From Clostridiales bacterium (GTDB lineage: Bacteria; Bacillota; Clostridia; Oscillospirales; Oscillospiraceae): a stretch of DNA of 64,000 nucleotides. The notes beneath the pieces are model-generated. The model worked only from the letters and a program-made list of their open reading frames with translations, was not told where the DNA came from and ran no database searches. The translations under genes were made by a program, and so were the position numbers. Of this stretch, positions 25,678 to 33,057 are shown one piece after another. The first letter of the stretch is position 1; the number at the start of each line of letters is the position of its first letter. The stretch is taken from contig DUOX01000040.1 of assembly GCA_012838665.1 (NCBI GenBank), positions 1 through 64,000 on the forward strand, in the 5' to 3' direction.

Positions 25678-26541
25678 ATGGATAAGATAATCCGGGCCGT
25701 TTCATCAGACGGCTTTATAAAAATATCCGCCATTACCGCCCGGGTAGCGGTGCAGCGGGCAAGGGAAATACACGATACCAGCCCCGTGGCCACGGCAGCT
25801 CTGGGCCGCGCCCTTTGTGCCGCATCCATGATGGGAGAAATGCTGAAGGAGGAAAAGGCCAGCCTGACCCTCAGGATAAACGGCGGCGGGCCCTTAGGCA
25901 GCATTATGGCCGTATCCGACAGCGGCGGAAACGTGAGGGGCTATGTGCAGCATCCCCATGTGGACCTGCCCCTGCGCCCGGACGGAAAATTGGATGTAGG
26001 CGGAGCGGTGGGGAGAGACGGAATGATTACGGTAAGCCGCGACCTGGGACTGAAAGAGCCGTATATCGGTAGCACGAATCTCGTCAGCGGCGAAATTGCC
26101 GAGGATGTTACCGCATATTTTGTCGAGAGTGAGCAGGTGGGGGCAGCCTGCGGTTTCGGTGTGCTGGTAGATACGGATTTATCCGTTCTTGCGGCCGGGG
26201 GCTTCATAGTCCAGCTTTTGCCCGGCGCGCAGGATGAGCTTATAGGCCGCTTGGAAGGGAACATTCACAGGGCGGGTACAGTGACGGAAATGCTGACTGA
26301 AGGCGGGGCGGAGGCTATAATCCGCCGGATACTTGACGGTTTGGAACCACGAATACTTGCCGAATTACCAATAGAATACAGGTGCTATTGCAGCCGCGAA
26401 CGTGTTCTGGAGGCAGTGTCCGTAATTGGCAGGGACGAGTTGGAGAAAATCGTTGAGGAAGGGGAGGAAACCACCGTAAGCTGCCAGTTTTGCGATACGG
26501 TTTACCGCTTTTCTGCGGAGGAGATAAGAAAGCTGCTGTGA
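25678..26541 (+). CDS. hslO: Redox-regulated chaperone Hsp33
   Basis: A 287-aa cytosolic holdase chaperone activated by oxidation. The N-terminal domain has MDKIIRAVSSDGFIKISA, ALGRALCAASMMGEMLK and RINGGGPLGSIMAVSD. The C-terminal redox switch has the four zinc cysteines as CYC (about residues 238-240) and CQFC (about 270-273), the expected CxC...CxxC. The ATG at 25678 lies behind AGAGGGAAAGG; an upstream in-frame ATG at 25639 overlaps a TATAAT (25633-25638) that may be its own promoter. Confidence 0.95.
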   Translation: MDKIIRAVSSDGFIKISAITARVAVQRAREIHDTSPVATAALGRALCAASMMGEMLKEEKASLTLRINGGGPLGSIMAVSDSGGNVRGYVQHPHVDLPLRPDGKLDVGGAVGRDGMITVSRDLGLKEPYIGSTNLVSGEIAEDVTAYFVESEQVGAACGFGVLVDTDLSVLAAGGFIVQLLPGAQDELIGRLEGNIHRAGTVTEMLTEGGAEAIIRRILDGLEPRILAELPIEYRCYCSRERVLEAVSVIGRDELEKIVEEGEETTVSCQFCDTVYRFSAEEIRKLL

Positions 26542-26586
26542 ATAAAAGTCCCTTTAGCCGTTTAATAAAAAACTAAAATCTGCGTC

Positions 26587-26615
26587 TTGACAAGATAGTT
26601 CTACTTTAGTATAAT
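26587..26615 (+). promoter_or_regulatory. Consensus promoter of the tRNA operon
   Basis: TTGACA (26587-26592), a 17-nt spacer and TATAAT (26610-26615), all consensus, about 29 nt before the first tRNA. This is what is expected for a stable-RNA operon. Confidence 0.85.
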
Positions 26616-26643
26616 GTCATAGCGTTGTGAAAATGACGGCTCG

Positions 26644-26719
26644 GGGAGCATAGCTCAGCTGGGAGAGCACATGCCTTACAAGCATGGGGTCACAGGTTCA
26701 AGTCCTGTTGTTCCCACCA
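26644..26719 (+). tRNA. tRNA-Val (anticodon TAC)
   Basis: A 76-nt cloverleaf with acceptor GGGAGCA/TGTTCCC, anticodon loop CTTACAA and T arm ACAGG-TTCAAGT-CCTGT. CCA is encoded. It is the first of five tRNAs. Confidence 0.95.
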
Positions 26720-26767
26720 CTTTTTTCGCCTTTACGGCGGCTGTATCCGGAACGGCGGTATCAGCAT

Positions 26768-26844
26768 GGCCCAGTAGTTCAGTTGGTTAGAACGCCAGCC
26801 TGTCACGCTGGAGGTCGACGGTTCGAGCCCGTTCTGGGTCGCCA
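26768..26844 (+). tRNA. tRNA-Asp (anticodon GTC)
   Basis: A 77-nt cloverleaf with acceptor GGCCCAG/CTGGGTC, anticodon loop around GTC in CCTGTCACG, and encoded CCA. The discriminator base G is typical for aspartate tRNA. Confidence 0.95.
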
Positions 26845-26868
26845 GGGATGTTTTTCATCCCTAACTAT

Positions 26869-26944
<76 letters not shown>

Positions 26945-26946
26945 AG

Positions 26947-26975
26947 CCCATTGGATGCGTCAAGCATCCAATGGG
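26947..26975 (+). other. Perfect hairpin between tRNA-Phe and tRNA-Gly
   Basis: CCCATTGGATGC / GCATCCAATGGG is a 12-bp perfect stem with a 5-nt loop. No T-run follows, so it is more likely a processing or spacer hairpin than a terminator. Confidence 0.6.
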
Positions 26976-26984
26976 GTGAAATTT

Positions 26985-27060
26985 GCGGGCGTAGCTCATT
27001 TGGCAGAGCGCCACCTTGCCAAGGTGGAGGTAGCGAGTTCGAATCTCGTCGCCCGCTCCA
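26985..27060 (+). tRNA. tRNA-Gly (anticodon GCC)
   Basis: A 76-nt cloverleaf with acceptor GCGGGCG/CGCCCGC, anticodon stem CCACC/GGTGG and loop TTGCCAA. CCA is encoded. Confidence 0.95.
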
Positions 27061-27107
27061 TTTTTTCATCAACACGTTTACTTTCGGGAATATAATATCT
27101 GACGAGT

Positions 27108-27182
27108 GGCGCCATAGCCAAGTGGTAAGGCAGTGGACTGCAAATCCGCGATTCCCCAGTTCGAATCTGGGTGGCGCCTCCA
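27108..27182 (+). tRNA. tRNA-Cys (anticodon GCA)
   Basis: A 75-nt cloverleaf with acceptor GGCGCCA/TGGCGCC, anticodon stem GTGGA/TCCGC and loop CTGCAAA. CCA is encoded. It is the last tRNA of the operon. Confidence 0.95.
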
Positions 27183-27205
27183 AATTGCGCAGGCGGTTGC
27201 TTAAA

Positions 27206-27251
27206 AACATCACCGATAAAAGGACAAAAGCCTTCCATCGGTGATGTTTTT
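27206..27251 (+). terminator. Terminator of the tRNA operon
   Basis: AACATCACCGAT / ATCGGTGATGTT form a 12-bp stem with a 19-nt loop, followed directly by TTTTT. Confidence 0.85.
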
Positions 27252-27297
27252 GTCTCTGCCTGTATATTCGCCGAGCGGGGAAAGCAGGTTGGGAATA

Positions 27298-27566
27298 TTA
27301 TTGTTCCATTAAATCGGCGTATTCCGGATGGGATGAAAACCATGTTTTGGCGTAGGGGCAGGAGGTGCGTATCTTATATTCCTTTGGCTGGATTTCGGCA
27401 ATAACGGCCCTCACCAGTTTATCCGCGATGCCCTGGCCCCGGAGGCTCTCGTCGACAAAGGTATGGCAGATGTCCACCACCTTGTCAGACACCTGTTGCT
27501 TATGCTGTATTCCTCATCGCTGTATATTAAATCGTCTATGTCTTGTTCCCGTTTGATTATTATCAT
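27298..27566 (-). pseudogene. Frameshifted GNAT-type N-acetyltransferase (Acetyltransf_CG/YjdJ-like)
   Basis: A good ribosome-binding site (GGGAGGGG) and ATG at 27566 begin MIIIKREQDIDDLIYSDEEYSI. The reading then has to change frame near 27505 to enter the family core VVDICHTFVDESLRGQGIADKLV and the C-terminus PYAKTWFSSHPEYADLMEQ. The core, with its acetyl-CoA loop RGQGIA, is well preserved and the total length (about 88 codons) fits the family. A recent single-base frameshift, or a sequencing error, is the simplest reading. It lies convergent to the tRNA operon terminator. Confidence 0.7.
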
Positions 27567-27917
27567 ATTTCCCCTCCCTTTTGTGATAGGATAATTATAA
27601 TCCTTTACCCAAAGGGTATTTGCCAGGTTTTGCGAATCTGCCGTATTTGACCCCATATCTCAAAAGCAGCCGAAAAGACCGGCTACCTGAGATGGAATAG
27701 TCTTGACATGAATTAATCCTCTACCATTTATCGGGTTGTTTATGTACAGGGATTTGAATTCAGCAGACTTTTTTAGGGTTTCGCTTGCACGTTCTTCTGG
27801 CTAATAGTAGCTTTATCGACAACATTTGCAAGAGTTTTGTTTTATAATGAGGCTTGCATAGAAATATAAAAAATGCCATAAGCACATAAGTACAAATACA
27901 ACTAAGGATGTGGTTAT
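27567..27917. other. Gene-free spacer of about 350 nt
   Basis: No convincing frame is present. An imperfect hairpin at 27657-27692 (arms TCTCA...AGCCG and CGGCT...TGAGA) could terminate either side. A TATAAT at 27843-27848 without a good -35 partner may serve the small gene at 27918. Confidence 0.4.
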
Positions 27918-28091
27918 ATGAAAACTGTTCAGATTCCTATATCTGACTTATTGCGTGTACTTGAGAAAATGTCAAATGATAATATGAAAACGGTCATGAT
28001 TACTGTTAATGAAGAAGTTTTTGACCAGCACTTGGAAGCCTATACGAAAGACGGACAGGGCAAGGATTATGAGTCTATCGATTCCATGTAA
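27918..28091 (+). CDS. Small hypothetical protein (57 aa)
   Basis: A 57-codon frame starts at an ATG behind AAGGA (27904-27908): MKTVQIPISDLLRVLEKM..., ending ...KDYESIDSM. It has no membrane segment and is acidic at the C-terminus, and it looks like a compact alpha/beta fold. TATAAT at 27843-27848 could be its -10. I do not recognise the family. The next gene on the same strand encodes a ComFB protein, 117 nt downstream. Confidence 0.6.
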   Translation: MKTVQIPISDLLRVLEKMSNDNMKTVMITVNEEVFDQHLEAYTKDGQGKDYESIDSM

Positions 28092-28208
28092 GAAATTTAA
28101 TATTTTTTTCTTCATTTTTTCCAGGTTGTAACCGATATATACCAAAAGAGGGTAATTCTGGGAATTGGGGGGACTGAGCTTTTATCTTTTGTAAAGGAGA
28201 TGCTGACA

Positions 28209-28499
28209 TTGGGTGAAAAAACTTCCGCGGAAAACCTGTTGCCTGTAAACATCATGGAGGAATTTGTCAGGGAAAAGGTAAGAGAGGCCATTAGAAATTT
28301 CGGTAGCTGCGACTGCGACGTCTGCTTCTTAAACGCCTGCGCAATTGCTCTTAATGCTTTGGAACCAAAGTATGTTACAACCACAAAAGGGGCCCTGCTG
28401 TCACAAATCACGGAAATGGAGCTTGGCAACCAGACGAATATTCTGGTTGAGTGCACGAAGGCCGTTATGAAAGTGATGAAAAACCCTCACCATAACTGA
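28209..28499 (+). CDS. ComFB family (late competence development) protein
   Basis: A 96-aa protein with the ComFB core: LPVNIMEEFVREKVREAIRN, then CDCDVCFLNACAIALNALEP, YVTTTKGALLSQI. The cysteine cluster CxCxxC is typical. ComFB was named from the Bacillus comF operon, and more recent work links ComFB domains to cyclic dinucleotide binding; its role here is unknown. I place the start at the TTG at 28209, 9 nt after AAAGGAG; the in-frame ATG at 28200 sits directly against that site. A strong terminator follows. Confidence 0.85.
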   Translation: MGEKTSAENLLPVNIMEEFVREKVREAIRNFGSCDCDVCFLNACAIALNALEPKYVTTTKGALLSQITEMELGNQTNILVECTKAVMKVMKNPHHN

Positions 28500-28510
28500 C
28501 ATCCTATAAA

Positions 28511-28557
28511 AGAACAGCGAAACGGAGGGAGAGACACTCCGTTTCGCTGTTCTTTTT
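28511..28557 (+). terminator. Strong terminator after the ComFB gene
   Basis: AGAACAGCGAAACGGAG / CTCCGTTTCGCTGTTCT, a perfect 17-bp stem with a 9-nt loop, is followed by TTTTT. Confidence 0.92.
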
Positions 28558-28715
28558 ATATAGGATGAGGACAAAATGAAAAAGATGAAACTGACTCTTG
28601 CAATTATAGGTTAACATTAAGTTATTAATAAATAAAGCTATAGCATATTTCAAATATATTAAATTTTATTAAATTTACGAAAATTTGATTAATTTTTTTT
28701 ACTGGCCCAAAAAAA

Positions 28716-29597
28716 TTAATCAAAAGCGAGGCCCCAGTAAGCGTCTTTACTGACGGGCAACTGCCTTCCCGGAGAGGAAACGGCTACAACGTGCTCCCTT
28801 ATGTTCCCTCCCTGGTCCGTGCCCCAAAATACAGGGCTGCGAACTATAAAACTCCCGGCGGGGTGCAGGGAGGATAAAGCGGCGGCAGCCTGAAGCACAG
28901 ACCCGAGAGGCAGCAGCAGCTCGCATATTGTGAGGCTGTCCCCTTCCGGAACGACCGTGGCGCAGCCTTCAACGCCTTCATGCCGCAGGCGGTACAGCCC
29001 GCCCCCGAAATATTTGCAAATTGCCTCCTGCCACATTAGAAGTTTATTACCGAAATGCACATGGGGCCTGCTGGCCAGGAGTTTTTCCCGGAGAATTCCA
29101 TATTCGGCGGAATCTATGACTTCCGCCTGGACCAGCGGCGGGCCTGCAGGAAGTTCCCGGAGGCGGAACCTGTGCTCCCTTATCCGGAAGCAGGCGTGTG
29201 GGCGGAGGGTATCCTCATACCAGCGGTACAGGCTGTCGCTGGCAGGCAGGACACAGACGAAATCACTGCCCGTGGAAAAAGCCCTGCGGGCGCATTCCCG
29301 CACAACTTTGGCGCCGTAGCCCCGATTGCGGTATTCCGGAAGCGTACCCAGGGAATAGACATAGGCGCAGTTAAGCTCAGGCTCCCCCGGAAAGGAGACC
29401 CGGGCGCCCTCAAGCGTATAAACGGAGGACACGGGAAAACTGTCAAATTCCACGACGGTTGCCATGCCCTGAATGTAAAAGTCCCGGAAAAACATATTTA
29501 TAAAGCTATCCTCATCATTAAAGGATAGCTTCCAAATGCGTTTTAAGGCTTCCTCGTCACCGGGCTGCGAGGGGCGAAGACGGGGAGCAGCAGACAT
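28716..29597 (-). CDS. GNAT family N-acetyltransferase
   Basis: A 293-aa protein with an N-terminal GNAT domain (about residues 8-150): RLRPSQPGDEEALKRIWKLS, AYVYSLGTLPEYRNRGYGAKVVRE (the acetyl-CoA loop) and VCVLPASDSLYRWYE. The C-terminal half resembles the sterol-carrier-like extension of Eis-type acetyltransferases but is short and unassigned. The ATG at 29597 lies behind GGAGGT. The gene overlaps the end of the DUF2156 gene's stop region by no more than the intergenic base, so the two are coupled. Substrate unknown. Confidence 0.87.
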   Translation of the reverse strand: MSAAPRLRPSQPGDEEALKRIWKLSFNDEDSFINMFFRDFYIQGMATVVEFDSFPVSSVYTLEGARVSFPGEPELNCAYVYSLGTLPEYRNRGYGAKVVRECARRAFSTGSDFVCVLPASDSLYRWYEDTLRPHACFRIREHRFRLRELPAGPPLVQAEVIDSAEYGILREKLLASRPHVHFGNKLLMWQEAICKYFGGGLYRLRHEGVEGCATVVPEGDSLTICELLLPLGSVLQAAAALSSLHPAGSFIVRSPVFWGTDQGGNIREHVVAVSSPGRQLPVSKDAYWGLAFD

Positions 29598-29598
29598 C

Positions 29599-30498
29599 CT
29601 AGGACCTCCATATAGCGGTGTATTTTTCGATAAGAAATTCCGGATAATAGGATAATTTGGCCCGTCGCAGATTTTCATGCCCCATGTCATCCTCCCGGTT
29701 GATATAGATAATCTCCGGGTGGAGCGCCCTAATGAGCCGGACAAACTCCCGGTTTACCATGGGGTAGGCCCCTTGAATATCGGAGTACGCTTTCTCAAAA
29801 TGGATATCATAGGTATCGCCGGAAATCTTCTCGCCTACGGTAAACGCGATTATCCTGCCGCCGGAGCGGAGAATGCCGCCCTCCAGCCCCAGGTACCGGT
29901 AATTTTCAAAGGCGCGGATTATCGCATCGTGCTCGTCTAATAGTCCCTGATCCAGCTTATCCCTGTTCATTTCCGTCCAGTTTTCCAGCATGGCCATGCA
30001 CTCGGGAATTTGTTTAGGCGTCAGGGGCTCAAAGCTCCAGTCGTTGCTTTCCAAAAACCGGTTAATATGGTTTCGCTTTCCGTGGAGCTTTTTGCCCGAG
30101 AGTGTGGCAAGCTTTTCCGCGGTGTAAATATAGTCGTAGTAATCACGGTTCTCAAAGAAGTCAAATTTTTTAGGAAAGAGATTGTTAAGCTCTCCCATAT
30201 GCCTTACTGTAACGCCCCGCATGGTAAACGGAAATCCATGGGCTTCGGCGTAAAGACGCATTTCATTAATAACGGGGGCCAAATCCCCGGAGCCCACCGG
30301 ATACACAAAAAAGGGCTTTTCAGCGTACATGGGCATAACAATAAATCTTTCATTGCATTTGGCGACCTGTTGATTGAAACGTTTATTCCAAATATAAATA
30401 TTTGCGAAGCTATAATCGGCACTGCGGGAATTCTCGGCCTTAACTATAGGGTCAATCCAGAATTTGTCGCTAAGTTTAATAGGTTCAAATTCTAACAT
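29599..30498 (-). CDS. DUF2156 domain protein (phosphatidylglycerol lysyltransferase C-terminal-like)
   Basis: A 299-aa soluble protein. DUF2156 is a double-GNAT fold found at the C-terminus of MprF and in stand-alone proteins. Seen here are FKPIKLSDK-like start FEPIKLSDKFWIDPIV, DYSFANIYIWNKRF, a KLHGKRNHINRFLESNDW segment and YPMVNREFVRLI followed by YINREDDMGHENLRRAKLSY. MprF-like enzymes move amino acids from tRNA to lipid; without the flippase domain this cannot be assumed. It is coupled to a GNAT protein downstream, suggesting a joint acyl-transfer function. Confidence 0.87.
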   Translation of the reverse strand: MLEFEPIKLSDKFWIDPIVKAENSRSADYSFANIYIWNKRFNQQVAKCNERFIVMPMYAEKPFFVYPVGSGDLAPVINEMRLYAEAHGFPFTMRGVTVRHMGELNNLFPKKFDFFENRDYYDYIYTAEKLATLSGKKLHGKRNHINRFLESNDWSFEPLTPKQIPECMAMLENWTEMNRDKLDQGLLDEHDAIIRAFENYRYLGLEGGILRSGGRIIAFTVGEKISGDTYDIHFEKAYSDIQGAYPMVNREFVRLIRALHPEIIYINREDDMGHENLRRAKLSYYPEFLIEKYTAIWRS

Positions 30499-30524
30499 TT
30501 AATACGGTTCACCTTCCAGAGGTT

Positions 30525-31100
30525 TTATTGGCCCTGATAAGTATTGTTGCAGCTTTCCATAATAGCGTGTTGAAGTTTCTTCAGGTCCACAAAGGTTTCA
30601 GGGCGGCGCCTGGGGTCCCTGAGCAGGGCAGCAGGGTGGTAAATTGCCATGCAGCGTCTTCCGCCCACATCAAACCACTGGCCGTGCTCCTGAGTAATCT
30701 TAAAGTCTTCCTTAATCAGGTATTTGGCGGATATTCGCCCCAGGCAGACAATAATTTTTGGGTTTATCAGCTCTATCTGCCTGCGGAGCCAGGCAGAACA
30801 GGCCTCCTGTTCGGAGTTCAGGGGGTCGCGGTTACCGGGGGTACGGCATTTTACTATGTTTGCAATATATATATTGCTGCGGTCCAGGCCTATCAGGGAC
30901 AGCATATCGTCCAGTAGCTGACCGGCTCGTCCGACAAAGGCCTGTCCGGTCTTGTCTTCCTGCTCGCCCGGCCCCTCGCCAATAAACATGACCTCCGCCT
31001 TTGGATTGCCCGAGCCGAAAACCACGTTGCGCCTGGTTTCCCAAAGAGCGCATTTTTTACAGTTCATACAGTCTGAATGCAGGTCTTCCCAAGCTGACAA
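30525..31100 (-). CDS. Uracil-DNA glycosylase, family 4 (iron-sulfur)
   Basis: A 191-aa base-excision repair enzyme that removes uracil from DNA. The motifs are CMNCKKC, FIGEGPGEQEDKTGQAFVGRAG (active site GEGPG), IVKCRTPGNRDP and a C-terminal YHPAALLRDP. Cysteines in the CxxC pair and the KC...C pair bind a 4Fe-4S cluster. I start it at the TTG at 31100, 9 nt behind AAGGAG; a longer frame to 31142 lacks a ribosome-binding site. Confidence 0.92.
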   Translation of the reverse strand: MSAWEDLHSDCMNCKKCALWETRRNVVFGSGNPKAEVMFIGEGPGEQEDKTGQAFVGRAGQLLDDMLSLIGLDRSNIYIANIVKCRTPGNRDPLNSEQEACSAWLRRQIELINPKIIVCLGRISAKYLIKEDFKITQEHGQWFDVGGRRCMAIYHPAALLRDPRRRPETFVDLKKLQHAIMESCNNTYQGQ

Positions 31101-31194
31101 ATTAAATAGCTCCTTAAAATTATTGTTCGCACCTGCCTTCAAAAGTGCGATATTGTTGTCATTTTATCACAAATACTGGACTAATGGAAGAAAA

Positions 31195-31216
31195 ACTGTA
31201 AAATAACTGTAAAATA
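31195..31216. repeat. Tandem 11-bp direct repeat upstream of gatC
   Basis: ACTGTAAAATA occurs twice head to tail. It lies in the AT-rich divergent promoter region between the uracil-DNA glycosylase gene and gatC. TAAAAT at 31241-31246 may be a -10 for gatCAB. Confidence 0.5.
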
Positions 31217-31299
31217 ATATGAAAGTTGTTAAATTTATGGTAAAATAAGCAGCGTGTCGACATACAGACGGCATAAAACGACTTTTGGAGATGTGTTTA

Positions 31300-31569
31300 G
31301 TGAAGGAACTGACAAAGAAACTGGCTTGGCTCAGCAGAATAGATATATCTGAGGACGAAACAGATTATCTTGCCGATGAGCTGAAAAAGCAGATTGAATA
31401 CCTTTCCATCCTTGACGATTTGGAATCGGGCCCGGCACTGCCGGACGGGGAGCCGGCAGCCCTGAGGGAGGATAAGGTCCAACCCTCTGTGGACAGGAAG
31501 GTTTTATTTATGAATACGCCCCATCATAACAGCGATTATTTTATTCTGCCCGATAGCAGCCGCAAATAA
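31300..31569 (+). CDS. gatC: Asp-tRNA(Asn)/Glu-tRNA(Gln) amidotransferase subunit C
   Basis: An 89-aa stabilising subunit of the GatCAB amidotransferase. It opens VKELTKKLAWLSRIDISEDE, continues with YLADELKKQIEYLSILDDL, and ends with the belt region LREDKVQPSVDRKVLFMNTP. I choose the GTG at 31300, 9 nt after GGAG; ATG at 31291 directly abuts that site. gatA follows 54 nt later. Confidence 0.9.
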   Translation: MKELTKKLAWLSRIDISEDETDYLADELKKQIEYLSILDDLESGPALPDGEPAALREDKVQPSVDRKVLFMNTPHHNSDYFILPDSSRK

Positions 31570-31623
31570 TTAACCCGTTTTTTCAGTTTTAGAGATATAT
31601 AAGCGAAAGGATAATCAATAAAC

Positions 31624-33057
31624 ATGGACGAGCTTAAGACTTTTACCGCTTTGGAGCTGGCCCGGCTGATGCGGAAAGGCCGGCTCTCCCCGGTGGAACT
31701 TGCCCGAGCCTCATTGGATGCCATCGAGAGGGAAAACAAAGAAATAAACGCGGTCATAACCATTACCGGAGAGCGGGCAATGGATCAGGCCAGACGTGTT
31801 GAAAAACGGCTCCTAGCGGGGGAGGAAATATCGCCCCTGGCGGGAGTGCCAATTATAATAAAGGATAATATTCTGGTCGAGGGCGTTAGGATGACCTGCG
31901 CGTCACGGATGCTTGAAAATTATATTGCCCCCTATGACGCGGGCGTAGTTGAGATGCTGGAAAAAGCAGGACTTGTCATAGTGGGCAAGGCCAATATGGA
32001 CGAATTTGCCATGGGTAGCACCGGGGAGACCTCTATTTTCGGCCCGGCTTTGTTGCCCGGTAACAAAGACTACTGTGCAGGCGGGTCTTCTTCGGGAAGT
32101 GCGGCGGCAGTTGCCGCGGGAATGGCGCTCCTGTCCCTGGGCAGCGATACCGGCGGCTCTGTCCGGGTGCCTGCGTCTTATTGCGGAATATGGGGCATAA
32201 AACCCACCTATGGCGCGGTGTCCAGATATGGCATGGTTACCCATGCCTCCTCCCTTGAGCAAATCGGGCCCATGGCCAAAAGCGGGGCGGATTTGGTTGC
32301 CCTTCTGGAGCTGTGCGCCGGCGCGGACTGGCGGAACGCCACCAGCGTCGGGCTGCCCTCTTCAGGTTCTTATGATGAGCCGCCCCAGATTAATATCCTG
32401 AAAATTGCCGTACCTCAGGAGTTAACTGAGGGCTGCACTTCCGGAGTGCATGATGTGTTTTGGGGCTGCGTGGAAAAGCTAAAGGCTTTGGGAGCCCGGG
32501 TGGATACGATATCCATTCCGGAGCTACGCTATACCCTTGCGGCCTATAATGTGATATCCTGCGCCGAGGCCAGCTCAAATTTGAGCCGGTTCGACGGTAT
32601 CCGTTTTGGCCTGCCGGGCGTGGGCGCCGATTTCGAGGAGCGCATAAGAAACAGCCGGGGGCAGGGCTTTGGCAGGGAGGTCAAGCGCCGCATACTTCTT
32701 GGAACATACGTTTTGAGCGAGAAGCAGTACGAGTCCAGATTCCTTAAAGCCCGCGAGGCCGCAAGGCGCATTAAAGAGGCCCTCGAAGCGGTGATGTCGG
32801 AATATTTCCTGATTTTATGCCCCACCACAAAGACTACGGCACCTTGTCTGGGGCAGGACTTGGAACCCGAAACCGGAGTCTGTAACTTTGATACCAATAC
32901 GGCGGCGGCAAATCTGACGGGTTTACCTGCAGTGAGTTTTCCCTTTGGCGCCGACGAAAAGGGCCTGCCGGTGGGCCTGCACCTTATGGGCAGTGCCTTC
33001 CAGGACCGTTTTGTCATCTCGGCAGCAGAGACGATTTGCCATGAGGTGAGCCTATGA
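31624..33057 (+). CDS. gatA: Asp-tRNA(Asn)/Glu-tRNA(Gln) amidotransferase subunit A
   Basis: A 477-aa amidase that frees ammonia from glutamine for conversion of Glu-tRNA(Gln) to Gln-tRNA(Gln). The Ser-cisSer-Lys triad is visible: lysine in PIIIKDNILVEG, the serine-rich loop YCAGGSSSGSAAAVAAG and the nucleophile in GSDTGGSVRVPASYCG. Length is normal. Its stop overlaps the gatB start (ATGA), so the subunits are made in step. Confidence 0.97.
   Translation: MDELKTFTALELARLMRKGRLSPVELARASLDAIERENKEINAVITITGERAMDQARRVEKRLLAGEEISPLAGVPIIIKDNILVEGVRMTCASRMLENYIAPYDAGVVEMLEKAGLVIVGKANMDEFAMGSTGETSIFGPALLPGNKDYCAGGSSSGSAAAVAAGMALLSLGSDTGGSVRVPASYCGIWGIKPTYGAVSRYGMVTHASSLEQIGPMAKSGADLVALLELCAGADWRNATSVGLPSSGSYDEPPQINILKIAVPQELTEGCTSGVHDVFWGCVEKLKALGARVDTISIPELRYTLAAYNVISCAEASSNLSRFDGIRFGLPGVGADFEERIRNSRGQGFGREVKRRILLGTYVLSEKQYESRFLKAREAARRIKEALEAVMSEYFLILCPTTKTTAPCLGQDLEPETGVCNFDTNTAAANLTGLPAVSFPFGADEKGLPVGLHLMGSAFQDRFVISAAETICHEVSL

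Noticed and set aside
28554..28715. Possible gene or RNA in the AT-rich spacer after the ComFB terminator
   Set aside because: No frame with a ribosome-binding site and no stable stem was found; it appears to be plain intergenic DNA.
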